Positions 46,501 through 56,843 of a DNA stretch of 64,000 bases are shown here, in pieces. Within the stretch, counting starts at the first letter, position 1; the number at the start of each line of letters is the position of its first letter. Position numbers and translations under genes: made by a program. Under the pieces are notes generated by a model. The model was not told where the DNA came from and ran no database searches. It was given only the letters and a program-made list of their open reading frames with translations. Source of the stretch: Pseudevernia furfuracea (taxonomy: Eukaryota > Ascomycota > Lecanoromycetes > Lecanorales > Parmeliaceae); assembly GCA_022315425.1 (NCBI GenBank), contig JAIUPT010000032.1, positions 422,501 through 486,500 on the forward strand, in the 5' to 3' direction.

Positions 46501-47224
46501 AAGGCTTAGTACCCCGAGCTTCGTAGAATGACCCGATTAAAAGTGAGTCAAGCGCCACACGAACAAAAGTTTGATCAATATCGATCTTTTGGCTCGAGTT
46601 TCTCTGCATCTTTTGAATGGCGGCGAAATTGACGCGTACCGCGCTTCCACTCACACAAGCAATCTTTGCCAGAGTGCGAACTAAGTCCGCCGACGAGTGC
46701 GGGGTGCCGAGGAACACTACGCCGGCCGTGTTTTTTAACACACCAACAAAGTGCGGGTGGTGGTGGGCTTCCACCAAGACGTGTTTCACGAGGAATCCGC
46801 CAACGCTGTGACAGATGAAGATTCTCTGCCTCCTTTGTGCTTGTTCCCGATCATACTCCTCAAGGATCCCGCACAGTTCTCTTGCCTGATCGGAGAGGGA
46901 CGTAGGAACCTTTGTGAGGAAGTCGGCAGGATAGCCATAGGAGAACACTCGGCTATGGGGAAAGCTCAACGGCAGGAGATCACGTATCCAGCAACAGCCT
47001 GTCTCAGCGTTTGTGAAACTCTTGAGTGGATGTCCATCCATGCCATGCACGGCGACAAAATCAATGTCACCGTGATCGGCGTCGGTCGAATCATAAAGAA
47101 GTTGCAGACCATATTTTGGACCATCCGCAGAACTTCGAGCCCAGTCTCCTTGATTGTTTGTGAGCTCGTCAACTTTAGGTTGTCCCTTCTTCTTTCGAGA
47201 CGAGAGGTTCTTGATCGAACTCAT
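40530..47224 (-). pseudogene. Giant NLR-like protein: two alpha/beta-hydrolase modules, NACHT, ankyrin repeats, C-terminal region; two in-frame stops
   Basis: Exons are 45926-47224, 45820-45870, 42806-45769, 42682-42738 and 40530-42557, about 2130 codons. Module 1 is a SesB-like alpha/beta hydrolase (FVAVHGMDGHPLKSF, nucleophile Ser140 in ICHSVGG). Module 2 repeats it (IIAVHGLRGSPVRSW, Ser442 in GYSFGG, completed across two introns). The NACHT NTPase comes next (GFPGSGKS P-loop near residue 665, VAIIDGFDEL Walker B), then ankyrin repeats (NTPLHWACERGHLDVASLL, GRTGMHLAVQKN, GRTALHLAVEANN). The C-terminal region (about 670 residues) is seen in related fungal proteins but unnamed. A TAG at 45362-45364 (FVD-stop-DDPSYV) separates the hydrolase part from NACHT, and a TAA at 41040-41042 (AME-stop-TGVERDG) cuts the C-terminal region. 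Both frames continue convincingly past the stops. Such NLRs act in allorecognition and innate-like immunity. The gene is either inactivated or split. Confidence 0.75.
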
Positions 47225-48594
47225 ATCTACAGGGAGGCAAATGCGGTTACGAGTGAGCACTTCGAACGGCTGGGATATTTGAATGGCCAGTAAGACGATT
47301 TGATGGCAGTGTGCATCGTAGATGTAAGACTGGATGTTGAGTTCATGGCGAGGCTGCAATCAGCCTTGACATGTATCTGATTAAACAAGGGTAAGTTGTA
47401 TGTAAGCCCTGATTTGTAAGTTGTTTATTTTTAGGGTATTGCTACGTGTACACCGCCTTTTGCTACATGTACACCCCTCTCTCAGCTAGGTAGATATAGG
47501 CTAGTAACATGAGTATACCTTCCAGCACTAATTCGGCCTGACAAATTTGCCCGCAAATCAGAGACTTGACACGAAGTCCCATAAAAACTTTAAGGGTCTC
47601 AGTGAATCCTCTCCCCCCGCAAGGCGTCGCAATGCGTCACAATTTTTTTCATCAAATCTATCAAAGAAAAAACACCTTCCTTCCTATCGTCATGGACCTG
47701 AAGAATCAGCATCTGATCCGGCTAATCCTCGGACATAGTGTTTTTTGAGTCTTTTGAGTCTTTTGAGTCTAGGCGTTCTTTCACCTCACCGCCAGCAACC
47801 CTCGATCAACTATCAACCCTCCATCATACATCTACCTCACCTTCCTCCTCGTCCTTCTCATCCTCCTCGTCCTCCTCATCCTCTTCGTCCTCATCATCCT
47901 CCTTCTTCAGATACCTCGGCAGCATAGGCTGACAAGAGTGGGCTGAGTTGCGGGCATCGGGCAAAACCTCACCACATCACATCCTTCTGGACAAGTCTCG
48001 CGCGCCAAGATCTGTCAGTCAGTCGATCAATGACGTGTTTCTGACACAGTTCAGCCGTCTAGATCGCTATGTGCAGGGAGTGCAGTCGATGTTCCGTTCC
48101 ACACCAAAAAAATTTCATTTGCCCCCCGGAATCGAGGTTCTGCCCAATTTTTGAAAGGTTGGAAGGTGATGATGGAGACAAAGCAGGAGAGTCGCATATA
48201 ACGGTCGCCCTATCGTTTTTCCTTCTCTACATATATACATACATATATATACTGCTGTTTGCAATGTGTTGATCAGCTCATTGATATCAAAGCCCCTTCA
48301 AGTATTTGCGCTGCGCAGCACGTAAATTCCGCCTGCAAGTGCTTTTTATATAGGAGAGACTTCAGCTACTCTACTCTAAGTCATATTCAAATAATTCTTC
48401 AAATGCTTCTTCAAAAGAACGGCTACCTCTACTCCGTCTTTCAGCCCTTCCATCCAGCTACTTCCTCACCAAAATGACTCTGCGGTCGGCTCATTTTGGG
48501 GGCTTGCTCCCTAGAGAGTTGGTGGGGTAGCTTAGTCCGGTGGACCTTCTTTGAAATAGAGGGGGGTGTACATGTAGCAAAAGGCGGTGTACAC

Positions 48595-48743
48595 AGAAAG
48601 CAGGATGGAATAGTTCGTGTGGGTAGAAGAAGGATGATGTATTCTATGATGCAGGATGACTCTTAGAGGGTCTTCCCTACCAAGCACCACTAATCTATAT
48701 AAGGAAAGGCCCGAGAACCCCCTCCAGAAGGCACCTGCCAACT
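48595..48743 (-). repeat. LTR (3' LTR in element orientation)
   Basis: 149 bp, nearly identical to 56133-56281; I see one difference, G here and A in the other copy within the tattctatRatgcagg segment. It begins AGAAAGCAGG and ends GCCAACT, so the ends are AG...CT rather than the usual TG...CA. It contains a TATATAAGG promoter-like box on the plus strand. Confidence 0.9.
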
Positions 48744-48949
48744 ACTACGGAGGAAACAATAAGAGCCCCAGCGAACCTCCTCCTAGCAAAGAAACTCAGC
48801 TGTAGGCATACACGTCCAGCAAAACAAGCAAGAGAAACCTTCTGGAAAAGCCTTCTAGGAAATTGCTGCTATGATAAACAAAGCCATGCTGAACTACCCC
48901 TTTCATACGGGTCTGAATTTCCTTCCTGGTCAGTAAAACAAAGAGATTT

Positions 48950-50005
48950 CTAAAAGTCATGTCGAGGAAGTTTTCGACGGGCTCGTCGAATCGTCTGTTG
49001 CTGAGGTAAGAGAGGGCTGGATGAATCTATTAGGTACTCAGTTTGAGAAACGAATATCTTAAGGTGATCATCGTGAAATGTGTCGTAGATCTTTCGTTCA
49101 TTGAGCTGTAGCAATGTGAAAGAAGTATCATAAGCTCCGCCATAGTCTGATATTTGAAAAGGGCCCCTCCAGCGGGGCTCGAGCTTCCCTGTGTTTTTCT
49201 GAAATAGCATGACGAGATCACCGACATAATGAGTAGCCTCATTAACCTCACGGTTATATCGATTAGTCATCTTTTGCTTCTGTAAGTCGGAACGTGCTCG
49301 AACAGTGTTATGAAGTTCCGCTCGATAGACGAGATACTGGCGCACGGTCTGAGAATGTTTAAAAGAATCTTCCAGTTCTGCTATCCAGTCACGGATGTTG
49401 CGTTCGGGAAGTGCTAGCAAGGTGGACATGGTGGCGAAAGGTTCTTGCAGGGGTTCGAAGAGTATCCCAGTGAATGCAATGTCGAGGTGATCTATGATAC
49501 GAGTGTTGACTTTGCTTCCGATCTTGAGTAGTCGTATATTTCAGTTCTTCGAATCGATATGAGCGAGCTGCTTTCGTAGTATCTCCTCAAGAATCTTATT
49601 AGATACTTTAATCATTCCTGTGCTCTTGAAAGCATCAGACGAACTGTAATTCACGGCAATTCCTTGACTGCGCAAGAATTCTTTCAACTCGTTATTGAGA
49701 AAATGCTGTCCTTGATCGAGGTAAAAGACGTAGAGCTTTCGATACATAGCGAAGAAAAGCTTTAAGTATCAGATCACGTCTTTTACATTAGCAGTCTTGA
49801 TAGCAAAAGAAATCACGAAACGACTCATATAACAAACAAGTACGAGTATAAACCGAGTTCCTGATTTAGTAGTCTCTAGAGGGTCGATGAAGTTCATTCT
49901 CAGAAGTTGAAATGGGAAGGTAATTCTTATAGAATTGAGTGACTGAGACCTCGTGACCGGGCCATGTCTGGCGCATTTTAAGCATCCAGCTAGATATCGC
50001 TTCAC
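48950..50005 (-). pseudogene. Integrase region of the LTR element
   Basis: From high to low coordinates: the end of the zinc-binding domain (CLKCARHGP, 49950-49985), the core domain, then the C-terminal GPF-type end (EPRWRGPFQISDYGG near 49160). The first catalytic Asp, usually in a DFxGP context, appears as MNFIDPLE (49884-49896). The second Asp is present (YLDQGQHF near 49715). The catalytic Glu, usually in an ER-N context, appears as GMIKVSN (about 49600-49615). The Asp-to-Asn and Glu-to-Lys changes both fit single G-to-A transitions. Several stops interrupt the frame. Confidence 0.75.
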
Positions 50006-50773
50006 ATTCTGAAACTTTTCTAATCAATAACAGTTTTGTAGTCGAGCGAGTATGTCAGCCTTAGCTTAATTTCTCTCTTTGTCATGGACTTCTCGCAGCA
50101 CAGTCAAAATCTTTCCTTTCGAAACGTATAAGAGATACGAGCTCTATCTGAAGATTCACAGGACGTGCTTTATAATGCGATAATTATAGGTTTTTTGAAG
50201 CAGCGCAGCAGACGGAGATCTCTTATACTAATCTGAGAGGAGATAATAGACATTATTAAATCAAGTATTACTTCGGTAGCTGCTGATTTAGGAACTCATG
50301 TTCGCAGAATTCTAAGCATCAACGGCTTTCGTAGAGAACACAGAAACATTATATAGAGTGTCTTTAATAACGATCTCAAGTCTTTTCTCGAGGTTGAGTT
50401 CAAAAAGAAAAGCTTCGAATTTATTCTTGTCATTCTTGTTACGAGCGTACCCTGCATCCCTTGACACCTCGTACCTTTGACACCTACGCTAGCCCTATCA
50501 GGCTTAGCGTGTCTTGGCAGGTTCACTCCGCCATACATATATGGCCTCCCTCCCAGTCCATAGTTGCTCCTCAGCTTGTTATCTTCGTTACATACTACAC
50601 TACGGTTATCACCACAGTACGGTCCTTACAATTCTTTTAGATTCACTGAGGGCCTTAAGCTTTCAGTTCGTGTCTCGTCTCGTCTAAGAGACGATAACAG
50701 AGTCAGAGCAATTCGAGTCGAATAAGGTTTTAGATAGTCCATCGGCAACCTTGTTACGAGGCTCGAGAATATA

Positions 50774-51163
50774 TTAAATGAAAATATTAAGACGTCTAAG
50801 ATGGTCGGCCCAGTTTCTATAGATATCCTTATGAAGATCCGAGCGAAGAAAATGAGTGAGAGACTTATAATTAATATACACGACTGTGAGCTTAAACGAA
50901 TACTTATAAACGTAGTCGTACTTTCGACAAAAAGTTACAATAACACATAATTTCCGTTTATAAGTAGAATACTTTCGCTGAGAAGTACTAAAGATAAATA
51001 AGTTATATAGTAGAGACACTTTCGCGTCCTTCGAAGAATCTTCAACATTTATTATCTTAACAGATCGGAACTGAGTTATAACATAGTCAGCAACGAACTC
51101 AGAAGCATCGATATAAATATGAATCTCAAGTTTCAGATTAATTTCGTATATACTCGTTCTCAC
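50774..51163 (-). pseudogene. RNase H region of the LTR element
   Basis: The segment IYIDASEFVADYVITQF corresponds to the retroelement RNase H motif D-A-S-x-x-x-x-G-x-x-x-x-Q. Where a Gly is usual there is an Asp (G-to-A type). It continues with YSTYKRKLCVIV (usual YS-xE-xE-xLA-V), where Glu positions read Lys. It is inactive on these grounds. Confidence 0.65.
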
Positions 51164-51343
51164 TGCGCATTTGATCTTTAGAATTTCGAACGAGAGTTAC
51201 TCTAACTAAGTTCACTTTCAGATAATCTTTTCGGTGAGTCTCGACAAAGATCTTATAATCTCAGCAAAGTTCTTCACCCATCTTCGTGTGATATTAATAG
51301 TACTCAAGAATGCACGAATCTCAGACTGATCTGAAGATACTGA

Positions 51344-51910
51344 TTACCTCGTTACCTTAGTAACTCGTTCTTTTAGAATGTGAACGTGATCTTCGATCTT
51401 ATAAAGAACTTTTAGTGCTTTGATGTCAAGAGCGAAGAGACGCAATTTCTTGAACGATAGTAGTAATTTGATCCACTTCACTCTTAATAGAAAGTAATCT
51501 CGTAAGAATCGAAATTGATTCTTAAAATTCTCGAAGCTTTCGAAAAAGTCATTTATGTAGAAGATAAGAGGTGAAGAAATAACAGAATTAGGCGAATACA
51601 GCAGAGAAGGTTTTGAATTGAGTACTAAGATAGACCCGAAAGCACGATAAGCAAGTTTCGTCATAATGAAGTCTGCAGACTGAGACCCTTACTGCATTCT
51701 GGTGAGCTAGACTTGATCGATTTCTGATATCGTAAAGGCAAAATAGTATCTGTCGTCTGGGTGCAAAGGGATCGTGAAATATGCATGTTTCAAATCCGCT
51801 GAGAACAAACATTTATATCTTGGGTTGAATAAATGATCGTGAACCTTGAAACTAAGTTCCAGATGTGCCTCTGAAAGGAATTCTGTCACTCGAGAGTAGT
51901 CGAAAGTCAT
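51344..51910 (-). pseudogene. Reverse transcriptase region of the LTR element
   Basis: LFSADLKHAYFTIPLHPDDR (near 51780-51850) is the RT motif containing the first catalytic Asp, followed by YYFAFTIS. The catalytic YxDD box appears as FYINDFFE near 51548-51558, with the first Asp of the pair replaced by Asn (GAT to AAT, a G-to-A change). Frame changes and stops separate the two pieces. Confidence 0.75.
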
Positions 51911-53013
51911 TCTAGACTCATTCGTAGGCTCTAGGTTTTCGACCTTATCTATTATAACAGTACGAGCATTTTATTAAGATAATCGTTTATTAGCTAACTT
52001 CGTCAATTCATACACTCCTCCTTTAAGTTCATTCTAAACTAACTTTCGTAATCATTATTCCGTGTGAGAAGATCATCTCTTCTGAAATCTTGCGAAAGCA
52101 GATTTGATATCTAAGACAATTCGAACTCTGTGAGTAATGAGGTCGATACAGAAAAGGTCTCGAAGATCTTTTCGATTCAAGTAACGATATTAATATAGCA
52201 GACGTAAAACCCGCAATCTCTGCTCAGCTGTGACAATAAGAGGTTTTAGCACAAGCTCAAGATCGAGACTGAAAGCTTATATTTCTAGTTCTTCGAAATT
52301 CGAGAAGTCTCGAAATGGGTTTCGAAGCACTCTTCTAGCAGAAAAAGATTGTCTTAAAGATATCTGAGAGAACAAAGGTGCTGGGGTATCGAAAGCACTA
52401 AAGATATTTAAGGAAAACCTCGACAGACTAACGAAGGGTGACTGTAAGAATATGGAAATGAACTCGTGCTTTAGATCGATCTGAGCAACGAATGCTTATT
52501 CGAATTTGCTTGAACTTCTTGCTTTGATAGTGAAAAGCAGCGAAATCCTTAAACTCTCTATGCAGACTTAAGAAAGCTCTGACACTTTAACGTCTTGCTT
52601 AGAACGAGGATGATCATCTAAAAATCTCGCTGAATTTCTTTAATGTCGAACAGCTCGTCATTAGAATCTGAACTTTTTGACTCTAAGAATTTCTTAGCTT
52701 CTTTTACGATCGGGATCGGAGAAGCTTTCGACTTAGTTATGACTAATTTGAAATACATCAATAAATTGTAATTCTGACAGAATATTAGCTTCGAATCTAT
52801 AACTTCTCGAACTTTCTCGTCGATTGTTCTATCATCGATAAAGATCGTGAATAAGCGAATTGAGATTATTATATTCATCGAATAGAGTCACGGAATTTTT
52901 AAAATCAAACTTAGATGTTCGAATCTTTCTGACTCTGTGACGGAAATCACTTCTGGTGCTACGAAGCAACGAATACTTCGTCAAATATCTTGCACTGCTA
53001 ATGTAAGCCAGAC

Positions 53014-53298
53014 TTAATACTTTAACACGATGTCTCGATGATTCGCAGTACGCATAGATAGACCTTTAAATTCAATTTTAAAAAGTAGATGAAGTTGAAG
53101 ACTCAAGACGCGTGTTAATCTCATAGACATTATATTTATATCGAAGCCTTGATCTGCTTGAGTATTAGACGTGTCAAGCGTGACATTAATGCTATTAGAT
53201 TTCTTTACTGTAGCTAACACGCGAAACGTCTTATTCATATTCACAAGCTGACTTAGAAATCGAGTGTGCTTCTCTTTTTTCATTTCCAAGACACTCAT
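53014..53298 (-). pseudogene. Retropepsin-like protease segment of the LTR element
   Basis: The segment TQADQGFDINIMSMRL resembles the D-x-G-[SAF]-[DE] aspartic-protease block of fungal gypsy elements in its position between gag and RT. The assignment rests on position and a short motif. Confidence 0.4.
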
Positions 53299-54401
53299 AT
53301 TAAAGAAAGAGATTGAAGTAATTTAACTAGAGTTTTCTAGAGTCTACTAACTAGATTGCTGAGAGAAAGAAGAATCTTAATTTATACTAATCTAAGAACT
53401 CGATAATAATATACTTATTATAGACTAAAATGTCTGTGATTGAGCTGTTAAAAAAGACTGAAACACTTAAGAAACATTCTGAAGCGGAGTATTAGACATT
53501 TGTGATACTTGTTATATAAAGATAAAATAGAACTGCTGAGATTATTGAGTCGATGCTTAAATAGTAGCCTTTGAAGTTCGTTTTTTAAAAACACGTGTGT
53601 AGAGTCGTTTGAGCTCTTTACAAGTAGCAGAGAATTATATTACAAAATTCATTCAGAAAAGGTCGATTCGAGTACTCTATAAAACTTGTCTGATAGACAC
53701 AGAATTCTCGTATTAAGTGTCATTGAACATTTCTATCAGAGATGAGAATTTAGTCTTCTTATCGACTTGCTTTCTGTCTTTTCGCTTAAGACGTTTCTCG
53801 AAAGCAGTCTAAAACTAAAACGATTATTTCTGATCAGCTATTGAACCTGCTTAAGTAGCTAAAAACTGCTAAGGTTATTAAGAAGTAACTTAGGAAATTT
53901 CTTGAGATGCAGACTATTGTAACTGTGAAGCAGACTGCTTCATATTAGTCTGAGCACGATATGATTATAACATATTCTACTGCTGAGATACTGATTAAAA
54001 AGATTACTAAGAAAGAAACTGCTGTGATATTAACACTAACTGGGGTCGCTGTTTCGATAACTTGTTCAGACGTCTTTGAGAAGCTTGTCGAGAACTTTCG
54101 AAGACGTCTTCCATATGAGCTCGTTTGTTTGAATCGAATTCTTCGCCTAGATTTGCTTCAGTCACCTTGACTTCAGCGACAGTGATAATAGAATAAGATT
54201 GACTAGGAAGTCCTGCAACTCCGAACTAAACAGAATTCGAACTCGATGAGATATAAGAGTCGATCGAACTAGCTGAAGTTAATAAGTCTGTAGTCGTCGA
54301 TGCTTTAGAGTCAGTCTCATAGGGTCGAATAACATCGTCATATTCCCCGAATCCTACGAAAGCAAAGTTTACTTGAGAATTATCATCAAATACAATCATC
54401 T

Positions 54402-56015
54402 TCAAGTACGACTGCTTTCAAGCAGAAAGAGGGAGTGACGTGCAGATTGAGATATTGTGATCTTTCGTTCCACACTTGACGCAAAGAGATTCGTTCTTTT
54501 CATAAGATCAATGGAGAGTATTATTGATTCATGGATTTTTGAATGTAATACGATCAGACATTTCTTTGAGAGTTGACTGATAAGGTCTCGACGGAGGCCG
54601 AGCGTTTCTATCGAAATTCGTACGGTTCGAATTCTGTAGAACAGACGGAGGAGTCTCAGACTGGTATGAGACTGAACGCTCTTGATGCCGATGCTGAGGC
54701 TGGTAAGCAGAGAGTTTCTCGAACAAGTTCGGAACTTGCTTAGATGAATCCGAGGCAAACGACCAAGCACGGTGCTGGGGTGACGGAAGAGAATGCTTGA
54801 AAGCATAGTATTTCGAAAAGAGCGAGGTCACTTGGGCCTTCGACAAATTCTTCTGTGTCAAGGATTTGTAGAACTGTAACTTCTCGGTTTTGAATTCTTT
54901 CTCGAACAGCTTCTGAATCTCAACATTGATACGACGTGACTTCTCAGCGAGACTGTAGATCATGTGCAGAGATCGATTAGAGGATATTATGTTACGAGTT
55001 GCTTTCTTTCGAATTTCGTGATCGTTAAGACCTCGAATAAAGACTCGAAGTATAATATTCAGCATGAAGCTTTTTAGGAGAGTAAAAGCGGTGCTTGAGA
55101 CAGTAACGGGTCTATTCTTGACTCTCACTCTCTGCATCAAGTTAAGAACACGCTTATAGTAGACTAAGAGAGTTTTCTTAGGACGTTGATGTAACTCTGC
55201 TATCTCGACATCGAAAGGAATTACAGTTGTCTCAACAGTCTTGAACGGGAATCGTTCACAGAAAATAGTTCGGAACTGCTGAACTATTTGCTGGGTGCTG
55301 CTTCTGCTTCGGCAAGCAGTCTGACAGCTTCTGAACTACTCTCGAATCAATTCGAGGCGTTCTCAGTGAGAAGCATATTCAGATATCGTAGATATCTGCC
55401 TGAAGGGAAAAGTCCTTCGACATCTTGATAATCTTCAATGTCGAAATCAAATTTCCTCAGCCACTTAACTGCTGACACGTTATTCGTTCTCGAGAACGTG
55501 TCACATGTAGAGAAGATAGGCTTGGGCATGATTGCTTATGTAGTATTTCATGGATTGCTTAGATTGCTAGACGGTATCGAAGTAGCCTCAGACTGATCTG
55601 AAGAAGGTGTACTGTGTACTGAAGAACTGGCAGCGATGGAACTCGATGAGCTGTACCCGGTGAGATTTCTGATGAAATCCGGGTAGTTAAGTTCGTAATG
55701 GATTGCTAGGTCTTTCAGCAGGCTGATAAAGGGTTGGTGTGGGCTTGGAGACGTCAGAGTCGGATAGGTTTCTAGAAAAGTAGAAATCCCGTTCAAGAAG
55801 GAACGAACGTCTGTAATGAGAGTATGGGGGTAGATCTCAGATTTTAAAGGACTGGATGCTGACGGAAGAAAGAGTGAAAGAATAAATAAAAGAGTCTTCT
55901 GGTGGCAAGAAGACAGAAAGGAAAGACTCGGGTTGGAGATATCTCCGTGATGAAGTGAGTGACGTGAATGACAAAGTGAGGTTTTGGGCCGAAAGACTGA
56001 GATCTCTCCGACCAC
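54402..56015 (-). pseudogene. gag region of the LTR element with CCHC zinc knuckle
   Basis: A 155-codon frame opens at 56015 shortly inside the LTR, with a Ser-rich C-terminal part. Further frames at 55140-54529 continue gag-like helical sequence. A zinc knuckle with C-x2-C-x4-H-x4-C spacing (CVKCGTKDHNISIC) lies at 54443-54484. The gag frame is broken several times, although this end of the element is less AT-rich than pol. Confidence 0.7.
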
Positions 56016-56132
56016 GCAGGAAAGCAGGAAAAACGGCTGGTAAAGACAGCCAGAAAAGACAGTTAGAAGAACAGAAGAACAATAGACGAATGATTCACTT
56101 CAAGGCCACAAAAGCATCCGGTCATGCCCTCC

Positions 56133-56281
56133 AGAAAGCAGGATGGAATAGTTCGTGTGGGTAGAAGAAGGATGATGTATTCTATAATGCAGGATGACTC
56201 TTAGAGGGTCTTCCCTACCAAGCACCACTAATCTATATAAGGAAAGGCCCGAGAACCCCCTCCAGAAGGCACCTGCCAACT
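56133..56281 (-). repeat. LTR (5' LTR in element orientation)
   Basis: The 149-bp partner of 48595-48743, followed directly by the TACAC target duplication and then the outer 12 bp of the interrupted inverted repeat. Confidence 0.9.
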
Positions 56282-56350
56282 TACACGTAGCAATACCCTA
56301 TTTTTATTAAAGCTATGTAAGCCCAGAGGACGGAGTTACCCCACTAAGAA

Positions 56351-56843
56351 ACTACGGCAGCCTGAATGGGTCAACGTCGCAATTTTGATTTTTGATTTTT
56401 GATTTTTTTATGCAGGCCTTCCATACCATTATTGATCCACACCACACCAAGGCATTTAATGTAGATTCTGAAGAGTGCAAATTGTAGCGCATATTCCATA
56501 ATGTATTTGGGAGTATGCTGGGTAGCCATGGTTATGAATGGCTGTGGCAGCCATAGATACCTTAATAAATGCTCTGAGCATGAGATGCCAAGCGTTTGCG
56601 GAGTCACGTGATCCAGGCATCCCATCGCTGTCCGATCTCATGCCTGAGGGGGTCTAGGTCGATAAGGGCGGGCATTGTGATTTCAAGGCCTCTTCTGATG
56701 ATAGAACACTATTCAATGAATCATATTTGAGCGTTGTAGAATCAGCGCATGCGTTTTGGTTGATAAATAATGTGGTAATATGGTTTTTCAATTTTGCAAA
56801 ATCAAAATTGTGTGGCCCCCCTGTCCATTCAGGCTGCCGTAGT
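56351..56843. mobile_element. MITE-like element of about 0.5 kb
   Basis: The 19-bp inverted repeats are perfect: ACTACGGCAGCCTGAATGG at 56351-56369 and its complement at 56825-56843. They are followed inwards by a similar A/T-rich subterminal segment (attttgatttttgattt on one side, aattttgattttg on the other). There is no coding capacity. An AA lies outside both ends, which may be a 2-bp target duplication, or chance. Confidence 0.7.

Larger units (their letters stand above)
48595..56281 (-). mobile_element. Ty3/gypsy-type LTR retrotransposon, 7687 bp, mutationally inactivated
   Basis: Two 149-bp LTRs bound a 7.4-kb interior with a 5-bp target duplication TACAC (48590-48594 and 56282-56286). 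On the minus strand the order is gag with a CCHC knuckle, a protease-like segment, reverse transcriptase, RNase H, then integrase. Integrase after RNase H is the Ty3/gypsy order. The interior between about 49.5 and 54.4 kb is AT-rich, has frequent TAA/TAG codons and no long frame. The LTRs differ by about one base, so the insertion looks young, yet the pol region is heavily damaged; rapid RIP-type mutation fits better than slow drift. The first bases inside the 5' LTR (TGGAGGGCATGACC, minus strand from about 56133) could be a primer-binding site, but I cannot match them to a tRNA. Confidence 0.88.
47432..56300. mobile_element. TA-flanked inverted-repeat DNA element (1.17 kb) interrupted by the LTR element
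   Basis: The left terminal repeat at 47434-47476 (43 bp, beginning GGGTATTGCTACGTGTACAC) has a perfect 43-bp inverted partner. That partner is now split: 31 bp at 48564-48594, and the outer 12 bp at 56287-56298 beyond the inserted LTR element. TA dinucleotides flank both ends (47432-47433, 56299-56300), as for Tc1/mariner-pogo-type target duplications. Without the insertion the element is 1173 bp. The interior has pyrimidine-rich microsatellite DNA (tcctcctcgt-type, 47848-47915) and no transposase, so it is non-autonomous. It lies about 200 bp upstream of the start of the NLR-like gene. Confidence 0.85.

Noticed and set aside
40530..47224. Reassigned stop codons (TAA/TAG sense) to explain the in-frame stops
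   Set aside because: Intact genes here end with TAA (WOPR gene, VRG4) at the expected family lengths, so the standard code applies.
47848..47915. Serine-rich open frame (long Ser run) as a gene
   Set aside because: It is the translation of a pyrimidine microsatellite inside the inverted-repeat element.
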